From CAVZLD01 sp964522605 (GTDB taxonomy: Bacteria; Planctomycetota; Planctomycetia; Pirellulales; Pirellulaceae), in contig CAZFWV010000036.1 in NCBI GenBank assembly GCA_964522605.1, positions 1-34,844 on the forward strand: a DNA stretch of 34,844 nucleotides, read 5' to 3'. The translations under genes and the position numbers were made by a program. Of the stretch, positions 11,201-17,657 are shown one piece after another (position 1 is the stretch's first letter; every line of letters begins with the position of its first letter). The notes below the pieces were generated by a model, which did no database searches, was not told the DNA's origin, and worked only from the letters and a program-made list of their open reading frames with translations.

Positions 11201-11748
11201 GTATCGCCTTCCGACACCAGCGATTCGGCGACCAGCCGTTGCTCGACGCCGTACGAGACATCCGTGTATTGCGCAGTGAGGGAAACATATTCATCGGAGA
11301 CGGTCCGTCCATCCGGTTCGTACAGCCCTAAGTACTCACCTTCCGACAAACGGAAGTTCGTGTGCAACTCCTCGCCGACCGTCCGCCGATCCTTCTCCGA
11401 CGCAAACACGATCAATGACTCGCCCGAATCCAGACTGCCCCCTTCAAAGGTCCACATGGTTCGGTCGTTGATCCGGTCGGTCAGGTGCCATCCCGTCAAG
11501 TCGACTGCGGATGGTCCACTGTTGTAGAGCTCCAGCCAGTCCGAGAAACTGCCATCCTCATCCTTCAACGTCTGATCGTTCGAGATCATCACTTCCGCAA
11601 TCACCACATCACCGGCCAACACGATGCGTGGCTCGAGTTGCTCCAGGCAACGCGTCGCACGGTGCGCGACCGATCGGCGCCGACGGTGATCAGGACGGGT
11701 CGCTTTGCGCGTTCGAAATCGATGAATCCAGCGTCGATGAATTGCCAT
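5269..11748 (-). CDS. giant secreted multidomain protein: LEPR motif, four lamin-tail domains, L-type lectin, CotH, chitobiase-like and dockerin-like modules
   Basis: About 2,160 residues are visible; positions below count from GTG at 11757. ATG at 11748 is preferred, with GGGTGA upstream. A basic N-terminus with LEQLEPRIVLA (39-49) is the planctomycete LEPR-type export motif. Then follow lamin-tail domain 1 (50-170); a beta-sandwich first half (205-310); an L-type lectin-like domain (325-550, GGEGMTFVLQ and LGQGGGGLGIDG); the sandwich second half (565-608); CotH (695-1010, MRIRGQSSQGWPKKQY and GPAWDYNLSF); a chitobiase-like segment (YYTLDGTDP); another sandwich (1240-1400); lamin-tail 2-4 (1444-1585, 1620-1740, 1764-1930); and dockerin-like calcium loops (1955-2065, GDFDGDGTVD, GDSNLDGRFG, GDWNGDGNFD). 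The C-terminal tail is acidic. The gap at residues 661-694 probably hides more. A surface or extracellular scaffold role is inferred; substrate is unknown. Confidence 0.9.
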   Translation of the reverse strand: MAIHRRWIHRFRTRKATRPDHRRRRSVAHRATRCLEQLEPRIVLAGDVVIAEVMISNDQTLKDEDGSFSDWLELYNSGPSAVDLTGWHLTDRINDRTMWTFEGGSLDSGESLIVFASEKDRRTVGEELHTNFRLSEGEYLGLYEPDGRTVSDEYVSLTAQYTDVSYGVEQRLVAESLVSEGDTVRVLLPASGAEDIPPAVWTAPVFDDASWVRMNTGLGYDDDPTDGDFSPLIHPNGALAAMRGQTASAYVRSTFEITGDRLPLFESMDLEINYDDGFIAYLNGQEIARVNAPDNPAWDSVATASHGGIAADIDYPDFADADDRDDYTLLGSSAWQGERLQLTPAQTEQTGAAWLTNPVAFGPDFTFSASMTFDIHSPGPGGVFPDSDGLGGEGMTFVLQANSNNVLGQGGGGLGIDGTGSAFLAIELDSVATGSFDPDDALPSHLGIETSEAGNLARVALPRFNGNALFPGQPGPGVNLLYLWMDYSGEQQQLDVYFGTTNEKPETPTLTTSVNLQDVFSDSTSLWAGWTASTSTAYNAHDVLAWDLVTGVGEIARDPVSLDVSSHVNALQLGTNVLAIHGLNVDPGDEDFLLIPRLSAESVTLGERLYFPDPTPGRLNGEGQLAPSGPVSFSVTNPIFVDPFSVEIAAESPLATIXXXXXXXXXXXXXXXXXXXXXXXXXXXXXXXXXXQRLVPGVATFIAPGEDGRASLLDQPEYTGRVGMRIRGQSSQGWPKKQYAVEIWEEGNDDSRPLYAYQAEDKSVSIFGLPAESDWVLNGPYSDKTQLNNYLTFLWSNKIGLYAPRARLVEVFVNNATSSSNSLDYQRDYRGTYVLLEKIKIDDNRVDLVELEPGDTTEPEITGGYIWKKDKDPEVASTERPFSTKYNDAQRLVDPSDPPIPSLAGEPGYATAEQRQWLIDHIEEFEAVLHGPNFADPKEGYAKYIDVDSWVDTWLLVEFTKNIDGFRLSTYYHKDRGEKIKQGPAWDYNLSFANGNYLQGAYPEGWYHTGISSLQYPYWTRLFQDPNFEQRVADRWQELRQSVWSTENLLADIDAAVDLLSDGNPNLERPAPGEPSNPISRNFDRWGTLTSYLWPNCFFGQGTCPPSPLPGGGSPNSYDDYIYIMKWFVEERAEWIDSQFVPAVSVLPAGGIVPKPTEVTISGPEQYELYYTLDGTDPRQPLIIEEERTVLETGAPVQIYVPTDGTLMGHCDDGYSLDNRLACFVNPDYTLGFNGETWVTGTTPIGFDADGDYDPLIATDIGEQMSGVNSTVYARIPFEVSDELLSDGTALDLRVRYDDGFVAYLWLSSFGIPVEIARANAPGSARPFPINALDYDAAATQTNPDEQAVEYQTFDISRAIRWIRSGENYLVFQSLNESAGSGDFLLDVEMVLRTERVEVSPSVRRYSGPFVIDANTQVQARGFDPETDGWTGRRLVTYVVDAPQIAITEINYNPHDPTSAELTVIPDLESDDFEFLEIRNVGPTAVNLVDARFTVGLDFTFPNVELAPGDYGVIVKDANAFALRYGSDVNVIGEFFGGGLDNGGERLQLQDAAGQVVLDFRYDDSAIWPQRADGDGSSLQLIDPAFAAAETYSKYYQWRASTELGGSPGRAGADPIGVVINEVLSRPAEGTQQTDAVELLNVTGSPIDVSGWYLSDSANNLQKYRIAPGTILAPGQYLVLDESHFNADPDDDRSFALSGTGGDDLWLTILDSLGQVTAFVDDVQFGPALSGESFGRVPNGGGRLTPMAELTLGADNETPRVGPVVISEVQYNPDEPTAADREIDPEISSGDLEFIEIHNPTEQLVPLEEWRVRGGVDYNFYPDDTLAAGETILLVGFDPEDAQSANRLAAFRQHYGLSEDVRILGGHGQQLAGGGERIALLRPDLSQVGEPRELPRVQEDEVVYDDREPWPTQADGTGKSLQRRSATSFGNAANSWTAADPTPGRVDFQASPGDFDGDGTVDATDINLLFQQMRAPDPDLRYDLTGDGLVDAKDRDEMIFEVLGTNYGDSNLDGRFGTGDLVRVLQAGKYRHPTPGTATWDDGDWNGDGNFDEADLMLAYQTGSYEATPDSPAEANQVLVAAALQAGQTVFSRPINQPQTSEKNPPQSVAGRARDLALLDLSAVQTGASDDSLLETSTTIQDDLLDEELLDELATNLLD
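9676..9775. other. assembly gap of 100 N inside the giant lamin-tail gene
   Basis: Placeholder of 100 N. Both flanks are in the same frame by count and clearly belong to one protein. The left (N-terminal) flank stops at a chitobiase-like start, SPLATI, and the other side resumes just before the CotH core. In related proteins this interval is longer than 33 residues, so the real gap is probably larger. Confidence 0.95.
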
Positions 11749-11823
11749 TACGATCACCCGCCGCGAAAAAAGGCCCTAAGTAATGATGATGAGTCACGCA
11801 GTATCCGAACTGCCCGAGACAGA

Positions 11824-11928
11824 CTAGGCTTTGTCTCAGAACTCTTCCGCAGCACTGGCAGAGCCAGTGGCACGCGCTGCTGTTGTGTGCCACTGGCTCC
11901 GCCAATGCACTTTTGAAACAAAGCCTAG
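11824..11928. repeat. 105-bp MITE-like palindromic element
   Basis: Perfect 11-bp terminal inverted repeats: CTAGGCTTTGT (11824-11834) and ACAAAGCCTAG (11918-11928). Inside, two 22-base arms (11852-11873 and 11887-11908) pair 20/22 and share the CACTGGCTCTGCCAGTG core also found twice at 4992-5054. No ORF lies inside. It sits upstream of the giant lamin-tail gene start. Confidence 0.75.
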
Positions 11929-12424
11929 ATGACCGGGCGCGATCTCGGATGAAAATCCGATCGCTCACGAAAGCTCCCGGAATCTTCACGCGAACGGTGG
12001 AGGAACCGGGCCCCGTCACCTGACCATGTTGTACTTGGACCTGCTTCCAGCCGCAAGTTTTTTATTGACGATCGACTCGCCGAAGGGCCTTCAGACACCG
12101 CGTCAAATCGGTCCGTGCCGATCCGTACCCTCCGTCAAATCCGTGGTCCCCTCTCCTCCTTCGCTTCAACCTGAATCCGATTGTCTCTCGCGGTTGTCTC
12201 GACAGGTGTGTTCAACAGTCGTCCGGGAGACCCACGCACGGCAGGGTGGCTCCCGTTGGTCGCTCGATCGCTTGGCGAGAAGACAGCATTCTCACCGTTA
12301 GCAGTGCAGGGAACAATGGAAAAGCCCTTTTTTTGTCCTGTCGCTTCCTGATTGTTCGCGACGTCACAATAATGAACAGAAGTCAATTGAATTCGTGACG
12401 GGCTTTGGTCTAGGAGAAACGCGG
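11929..12424. other. gene-free spacer
   Basis: About 500 bases between the MITE-like element and the DUF493 gene. Possible short frames on both strands have no recognisable protein features. It presumably holds the DUF493 promoter, but no clear sigma70 pair was found. Confidence 0.5.
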
Positions 12425-12727
12425 ATGAGGGAGAACGATCGGGAACGACAGGAACAGGCCATCCGCCTGTTGGAGGCAACCCATTCGTTTCCTTGCCCGT
12501 TCATGATCAAGGTCATTGGCCGATCCGAGGATGGTTTTCTCGCGCGCATCGTGGCCGCGTTTCGAGCCGCCCAGGATCTGGAGGAAGACCCTCCCTTTCG
12601 CACCCGACAGACCCCGGATGGGCGACATATCGCCGTCACGTTTGAACCGCAGGTGGAATCCGCCGAAGAGGTGCTGGGGATCTACGAATCGATCCGCTCG
12701 ATTCAAGGGATCGTCATGATCTTGTGA
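12425..12727 (+). CDS. DUF493 (YbeD-like) small protein
   Basis: 100 residues. ATG at 12425 was chosen over the upstream GTG at 12395 because AGGAG at 12412-12416 has ideal 8-base spacing. The sequence CPFMIKVIGRSEDGFLARIV near the N-terminus and the C-terminal YESIRSIQGIVMIL fit the DUF493/YbeD ACT-like fold, which is usually 85-100 residues. The family is thought to be regulatory but its function is not settled. The gene stands alone, converging on the ATP-grasp gene across a heptamer-repeat spacer. Confidence 0.8.
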   Translation: MRENDRERQEQAIRLLEATHSFPCPFMIKVIGRSEDGFLARIVAAFRAAQDLEEDPPFRTRQTPDGRHIAVTFEPQVESAEEVLGIYESIRSIQGIVMIL

Positions 12728-12743
12728 CCGGTGGATTTGAGGG

Positions 12744-12834
12744 TAGGCTGGAGGCTGCAGCCTCCACTTTCCACTTTCCACTTTCCACTTTCCACTCTCC
12801 ACTCTCCAGCCTCCAGCCTCCAGCCTCCAGCCTG
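12744..12834. repeat. heptamer tandem repeat with palindromic head, between convergent genes
   Basis: Ten consecutive 7-base units (12765-12834): CACTTTC x4, CACTCTC x2, CAGCCTC x3, CAGCCTG x1. Immediately before is a perfect 16-base palindrome GGAGGCTGCAGCCTCC (12750-12765), and AGGCTGGAGGCTG (12745-12757) is complementary to 12821-12833. The sequence can fold back on itself between two converging genes and might help end transcription. Confidence 0.85.
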
Positions 12835-12835
12835 T

Positions 12836-14005
12836 TCACCAACCTCGCCGTACGACATCCCAGACTCGCGCCGCGAGGTCGGCTAATCGATCGGACACCT
12901 CCTGCGTAGCAGCGCCCCGGGCGAAGACGGTCAGGATCGGCAGGCCGGGAGACACGGGAGTGCCGATCCGAGGAATATCGGCGACGGCGGGCCACGCATC
13001 CGATGCATTCCATGCGTCGATCCATCGGGCGCACCGCGCGGTCCATTCCCCAGGCTGTAACGCGAAGACAATCGCTTTGCCGCAACAGGAATCCGCGTTC
13101 GGTACCTGACGGACCGGCAACGACTCGTTGCGACAAGCACGAACATGCCATGCGACCATCGGCCACTTCCAGCTGAACTCCATCAGCTCCATCGACGCCG
13201 TGTAACGCGGGTTCACTTCGACCGGCACGATCCGCTCGCCCGTATCCAACGCGTCGACACCGAAGAGGCCCTGCAAGCCAAACGCACCAGTCAGGGTGGA
13301 TCCGATCCGCTGCCACTGCTCGTGCTGTTCGCTTGTGAGTGAGATTGGCCCGACCGATCCCGCGTACTGGAATCCAGCGGCACCAAAGCGCGGGTCGCCA
13401 ATCAGTTGTTGCGTCACGCCCAGAAGACAAGTCGTACGCCCCGCCGCCAGAAAGGCACCGGCGCAGGGCGTGCCGCAGATGTACCGCTGGTAATAAACGT
13501 CAGGGTCGGTGAACGCCTTCTGCGGGTCGTCGACAAACCAGATTCCGCGACCGGCGGCCGACTTGCGTGGCTTGCGGAGCCAGCTGCCCTTCGACAGATC
13601 CGAACCGGCCAGCAGGACTTCTGCATACGGAAGATCCGCGGCCCGCAATGCCTCGGCCAGCTGTCCTGGATCTCGAACGCGGAGCAACGATTCGCGCGGG
13701 CAACCGATCAACGGGACGCCCCGGCTGATGCGTTGCACAACGTCCGGTCGGTTCTCGAGGGCTCCGGTGTACATCCACGCGCGCGCCTCGGAAATTTCCG
13801 AGCGGTCCTCGGGCCACAGGTTGAGGTTTTCCAGCCTTCCGCCTCGATGACCGGATGGCAGGTCTCGGTCCTGGAATTGGTCGAAGAGCAGCAACTCTTG
13901 CCAGCCAGCTCGTCGCGCAGATTGGGCAGCGGCGCGGACGGAAGCGCCGACGATCAACAGGGGACTGGTGGCCCGAATCAACTCTGCGTCGGGCGAGTCA
14001 ACCAT
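12836..14005 (-). CDS. ATP-grasp domain enzyme, substrate unknown
   Basis: 389 residues from ATG at 14005; the longer TTG-started frame to 14095 has no supporting features. The N-terminus LLIVGASVRAAAQSARRAGW is a Rossmann-like pre-ATP-grasp strand and loop. Ahead of the middle of the protein, WLRKPRKSAAGRGI resembles the ATP-grasp lysine and glycine-rich loop, and VEVNPRYTASMEL is the metal-binding ExNPR motif. Enzymes of this fold join a carboxylate to an amine or thiol through an acyl phosphate. Planctomycetes with tetrahydromethanopterin C1 metabolism carry a similar ATP-grasp protein (orf17 of that cluster), but no other such gene is in the window, so this stays a possibility. The gene is divergent from comM (168 bp apart). 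Confidence 0.8.
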   Translation of the reverse strand: MVDSPDAELIRATSPLLIVGASVRAAAQSARRAGWQELLLFDQFQDRDLPSGHRGGRLENLNLWPEDRSEISEARAWMYTGALENRPDVVQRISRGVPLIGCPRESLLRVRDPGQLAEALRAADLPYAEVLLAGSDLSKGSWLRKPRKSAAGRGIWFVDDPQKAFTDPDVYYQRYICGTPCAGAFLAAGRTTCLLGVTQQLIGDPRFGAAGFQYAGSVGPISLTSEQHEQWQRIGSTLTGAFGLQGLFGVDALDTGERIVPVEVNPRYTASMELMEFSWKWPMVAWHVRACRNESLPVRQVPNADSCCGKAIVFALQPGEWTARCARWIDAWNASDAWPAVADIPRIGTPVSPGLPILTVFARGAATQEVSDRLADLAARVWDVVRRGW

Positions 14006-14172
14006 CGAACAGTCTCTCACAGCAGCTTGAGGCTCCGCATCGGTCACGTCAGAATGTGGCCCGCGCTCGGGAGCAGTCGCGAACCGTTCGGTCAACGCCT
14101 GTCGGACTCACCCGTGACTTTTTTCAAGGTGATCCTGCACTTCTTATCTCGCAGTTCTATCGAGTGATCATC

Positions 14173-15711
14173 ATGTTAGCCAAGCTCAAGACCTTTTCCC
14201 TGGTTGGAATCGAAGCCCTGCCAGTGGAGGTCGAGGTCGACGTCTCTTCCGCAGCCTTGCCACGGACGGTCCTGGTGGGTTTGCCGGAACAGGCGGTCAA
14301 GGAAAGCACGCATCGCGTCGAACGAGCGATGGTCAATTCCGGATTTGTCCGGCCCCAGGATCGGATCGTCATTAACCTTGCTCCGGCCGAGTTGCCTAAG
14401 CAGGCAGCTTCCTTCGATCTGCCGATCACGCTGGGAATCCTCGCCGGAAGCGGCCAGATCGCCTCCGAGATCTTCCAGCATTACGCGGTTGTCGGGGAAT
14501 TGTCGCTCGAGGGCCAGGCCCGCCCGGTCCGCGGTGCTCTCTCCATGGCGATTCGCGTGTCGTGCGACCCCGAACTACGTGGAATTGTCGTCCCGGCGGC
14601 CAGTGCCGCGGAAGCCGCGGTGGTCGAGTCGGTCGAGGTGATTCCGATTCGCAGTCTGACGCAGGCCGTTGCCTTCTTCGCCGGTGAACTCGAGATTGAC
14701 CCCTACCCGTGCCAACTGCCCGAATTGTTTCAGCAGTATGCGGGGTACGAGGATGACTTTGCGGACGTGCGTGGGCAGGAGGTGGCGAAACGTGCGTTGA
14801 TGATCGCCGCTGCCGGCGCGCACAACCTGATCATGGTCGGCCCGCCGGGAACCGGAAAATCCATGCTCGCCTCGCGACTGCCGACGATCCTGCCCGAATT
14901 AACCGCCAGCGAATCGATTGAAACCACGCGCATCTACAGCGCGATGGGGAAATTGCCGCCCGGCCAACCGCTGATGGGACGCCGCCCCTTTCGCGCGCCG
15001 CATCACACGATCAGCGAAGCCGGCCTCGTCGGTGGTGGCAATCCACCCTCGCCCGGCGAAATCAGCCTGTCCCACAACGGCGTGTTATTCCTCGATGAGC
15101 TTCCCGAGTTCAATCGCCGGACGCTGGAAGTCCTACGGCAACCAATGGAGGAAGCCACCGTCACAATCTCGCGCGCCCTGCGGTCGACGACCTTCCCCGC
15201 TGATTTCATCCTCGTCGCAGCCATGAACCCCTGCCCGTGCGGCTATCGAAATGACGAACGACGCGATTGTCACTGCACCCCGCCACAAATCGAACGATAT
15301 ATGAGTCGCATCAGTGGACCATTGCTTGATCGAATCGATATCCACCTGGAAGTCGGCACGGTGCCCTACCAGCAACTTGCCGCCGAGAGCCACGGAACAA
15401 GTAGCCAACAGATGTTTGCTCAGGTCCGCGCGGCAAGACAGAAGCAAACCGAACGCTTTACCCGCAGCAAGACCCGCTACAACGGCCAGATGAACTCGCG
15501 ACAGATTCGCCTCTACTGTCAACTCAACGCTTCATGCCGTGAGTTGATTCGGGCAAGCGTCAACGAACTGGGACTGTCCGCCCGCGCGCATGACCGCGTG
15601 TTACGCGTGGCGCGCACGATCGCCGATCTGGAAGATGCGCCGGAGGTCAGTGAAGAACACCTGCAGGAAGCGGTCAACTATCGCTTGCTGGACCGGCAAC
15701 TCTGGACCTAA
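14173..15711 (+). CDS. comM: ComM/YifB family AAA+ ATPase (Mg-chelatase-like)
   Basis: 512 residues, the usual family length. ATG at 14173 gives the canonical start MLAKLKTFSLVGIEALPVEVEV; in-frame sequence upstream overlaps the divergent ATP-grasp gene and is not coding. The N-terminal ChlI-like domain (about 20-140) contains DRIVINLAPAELPKQ. The Mg-chelatase ATPase domain has Walker A GPPGTGKS (about 223-230), Walker B VLFLDELPEF and the MNPCPCGY motif with clustered cysteines. A C-terminal Mg_chelatase_C domain follows. ComM is a hexameric helicase that promotes branch migration during chromosomal integration of DNA in natural transformation. No other competence gene is nearby. Confidence 0.93.
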   Translation: MLAKLKTFSLVGIEALPVEVEVDVSSAALPRTVLVGLPEQAVKESTHRVERAMVNSGFVRPQDRIVINLAPAELPKQAASFDLPITLGILAGSGQIASEIFQHYAVVGELSLEGQARPVRGALSMAIRVSCDPELRGIVVPAASAAEAAVVESVEVIPIRSLTQAVAFFAGELEIDPYPCQLPELFQQYAGYEDDFADVRGQEVAKRALMIAAAGAHNLIMVGPPGTGKSMLASRLPTILPELTASESIETTRIYSAMGKLPPGQPLMGRRPFRAPHHTISEAGLVGGGNPPSPGEISLSHNGVLFLDELPEFNRRTLEVLRQPMEEATVTISRALRSTTFPADFILVAAMNPCPCGYRNDERRDCHCTPPQIERYMSRISGPLLDRIDIHLEVGTVPYQQLAAESHGTSSQQMFAQVRAARQKQTERFTRSKTRYNGQMNSRQIRLYCQLNASCRELIRASVNELGLSARAHDRVLRVARTIADLEDAPEVSEEHLQEAVNYRLLDRQLWT

Positions 15712-15748
15712 GCGGTCGAACGACGGATAGGATTGTCCAGCGCAACAG

Positions 15749-15779
15749 CAACGACCGCCAAAAAGAGAAGCGGTCGTTG
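15749..15779. terminator. hairpin between convergent comM and small secreted-peptide gene
   Basis: Perfect 10-bp stem CAACGACCGC (15749-15758) and GCGGTCGTTG (15770-15779) with an 11-base A-rich loop, 38 bases after the comM stop. There is no strong T-run, so a Rho-independent role is plausible but unproven. Confidence 0.5.
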
Positions 15780-15811
15780 GAATCTCTCACGTTGTGAATG
15801 CCAGCTCGTGC

Positions 15812-16072
15812 TTAGGGCACGAACGCGCTCGCCGGATGACGTGGCCGCAAAGCTGCGCCACGCGAGGGGCCAACCGCACTGCCGGCCATTAACGAGCTCA
15901 CAGGCGACGCAGCATCCGAAGCTTGATCCAACTCGGCTGCGGGAGCCGTTGGAACCGCGGAGGCCGCACCCGTGTCTCCAACCATGAGGCCGGAAAGCGG
16001 AATCGCCAGTGCCGCGAGCACGACGACTAAACACAGAGCCTGGATGACGGACCGAATTGCCGACCTACTCAT
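15812..16072 (-). CDS. short secreted or membrane-anchored peptide, unknown
   Basis: 86 residues, ATG at 16070-16072 with a strong GGGGGAG Shine-Dalgarno about 9 bases upstream. The N-terminus MSRSAIRSVIQALCLVVVL and following ALAIPLSGLMV form a typical signal or anchor segment. The remaining part is Ala/Pro/Ser-rich with no recognisable domain. The good ribosome site and signal sequence argue for a real gene, but the low-complexity C-terminus means it might be a decayed fragment. Confidence 0.5.
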   Translation of the reverse strand: MSRSAIRSVIQALCLVVVLAALAIPLSGLMVGDTGAASAVPTAPAAELDQASDAASPVSSLMAGSAVGPSRGAALRPRHPASAFVP

Positions 16073-16197
16073 CGATGCACACTCCCCCGGTTGCAGTACT
16101 CGGCCGCTCGAATAACCGACCGAAATCGTTTGTTCCTCAAAGTAACCCTAGTCTACTCAGGGCTTCCCTGCAATTCAACTAACAAAAATCCCGAATC

Positions 16198-17079
16198 TTA
16201 CCGACGCCGCCGGCTGCGACCCACCAGCGCCACCAGGCCCAAAACCGCCAACAAGGCCGTGGACGGCTCCGGAACCAGGTAAATCGTGAATTTGTTCGAT
16301 GCCGTTCCGGAAGTCTCCCCCGTCAGCGAATACGTCATCATCACGTCAACCAAACAGCCCGTGGGATCGCTGCACCCCGCCAGAATATCGCCGATCGTCA
16401 GGTCGATCTGCTCCTGGTCGGTCAGCATCCCCGGTTCGGCCACGTAGAACCCGTCGCCGACTCCGACGTAGATCAATTCGTTGATCAGTGAGGATCCATC
16501 CTGCCCGGCATTCAGGACCGTATCCGCGTTCGCGCCCGTGCCCCCCTTCTGGCCATCGGCACCGTAATTGATGCCAATTCGCGTCGCCGAATAGTCGGCC
16601 AGCGAGAAGTCTCCGGACTGGTCGAAGTAATTGTCGACGTCGTCGCTGTCGAGCTCCCAGGCCAAATCGTGCAAGGCAAACTGGGCCCCGCCATCGGCGA
16701 TGATATGTAAACCAAAGTGAATTCGATTGCCAAATTCTCCCTCAAAACCGGCAGGCAAAGGCGTCGGCGCCGCAGCGCCTCGCCAGGAGTTGAAGCCTGA
16801 ACCGTCCCAATCGGTATACAACAGCTCTTCGGGACCAATTTGGCTGGTAACCCGCTCGTACGCATTCGGACTCACCGTTCGATCGCCGACATCCACATTG
16901 TTTTGGACACCCGCGAGGGCGTTGATTACGTAACCGTTCCAACTCGGCGACTGTGGTCCCAGGGGAGCGAAGGCCGGAATCACGTCGAATTTCACGAATT
17001 CCGCGTTGGCCGAACCAACCCCCACCAGAAGTGCTAGGCACGCACACAGTAAGAGTCCTGAAATACCCGAGCGAGTCAT
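16198..17079 (-). CDS. PEP-CTERM sorting domain protein
   Basis: 293 residues from ATG at 17079, with GGAGAA 7 bases upstream; the longer frame to 17103 adds only eight residues. A signal peptide (about 1-27) ends near GSANA. The body is acidic, glycine-rich and beta-predicted, without a recognised domain. The C-terminus VPEPSTALLAVLGLVALVG plus RSRRRR is a textbook PEP-CTERM signal: PEP motif, hydrophobic helix, basic tail. Such proteins are cut and anchored by exosortase, and are linked to exopolysaccharide production. No exosortase gene lies in the window. It is divergent from the lipoprotein/export genes beginning at 17658. Confidence 0.85.
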   Translation of the reverse strand: MTRSGISGLLLCACLALLVGVGSANAEFVKFDVIPAFAPLGPQSPSWNGYVINALAGVQNNVDVGDRTVSPNAYERVTSQIGPEELLYTDWDGSGFNSWRGAAAPTPLPAGFEGEFGNRIHFGLHIIADGGAQFALHDLAWELDSDDVDNYFDQSGDFSLADYSATRIGINYGADGQKGGTGANADTVLNAGQDGSSLINELIYVGVGDGFYVAEPGMLTDQEQIDLTIGDILAGCSDPTGCLVDVMMTYSLTGETSGTASNKFTIYLVPEPSTALLAVLGLVALVGRSRRRR

Positions 17080-17657
17080 TAGCGTTCTCCTTCGTTGCAG
17101 CATTCAAGTCGTTTGTCCACTCGCGGCGTCCGTCCCCAAGTACCACGACCTCCCGCCGTTCGAATGGTGGCTTGATTCTCAGCTTAACCGGGTCACTCGT
17201 CATTGCAAGCATGGAATGCCCACATTTCCCTAGACTATCCACATTCGCAATCCGTTCGTGTGGACAGGTCCGTGGCAATTGGACCCCACCGAGGAGGAAA
17301 TGCACTTCTTAAGTACTTTTCTGCCTAGAGTTTAGGAGCAGAAGCCAGCCTCTCTCCGGGAGAGCGCGCCGTTGATGAGAATTCGTTTAACGGCAAGCCG
17401 AAGGCGTCGGCGGGCGCGGGCCGGAAACAGTCGCCTTCGGCTTGCCGTTAAACGAAAATGCCTGGAGCTGACGGGGATCCTGTCGAGAAAAAAACGGGCG
17501 AATTCGGCTGGACTCATTTCCCACCGGTCTGCTACCTTCCGGCCCGCTTCCTGGCCGCGTTGTCGCGGGGCCGTTTTTCGAATCCCCCGCGTCAGACCGC
17601 GAATCCAAGATCCAGGGGCGGAAATTGCCCGAGCGCTCTTCAGGTCGCAAGAGATTC
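17080..17657. other. divergent spacer between PEP-CTERM gene and lipoprotein operon
   Basis: 578 bases holding the start regions of both flanking genes and the long perfect inverted repeat at 17382-17456. No convincing coding sequence was seen. Confidence 0.6.
17382..17456. repeat. perfect 25-bp inverted repeat with 25-base loop
   Basis: The left arm (17382-17406, starting TTCGTTTAACGG) and the right arm (17432-17456, ending CCGTTAAACGAA) are exact complements over 25 bases; the loop 17407-17431 is G/C-rich. It resembles REP-like palindromes common in planctomycete spacers. It could also form a strong hairpin in an RNA leader of the downstream lipoprotein gene. Confidence 0.85.

Noticed and set aside
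9391..11331. 646-residue plus-strand frame
   Set aside because: It is antisense to the giant lamin-tail gene, rich in Arg and His, shows no domain, and also crosses the N gap.
12135..12479. 114-residue minus-strand frame
   Set aside because: No ribosome site, low-complexity composition, and overlap with the well-supported start of the DUF493 gene.
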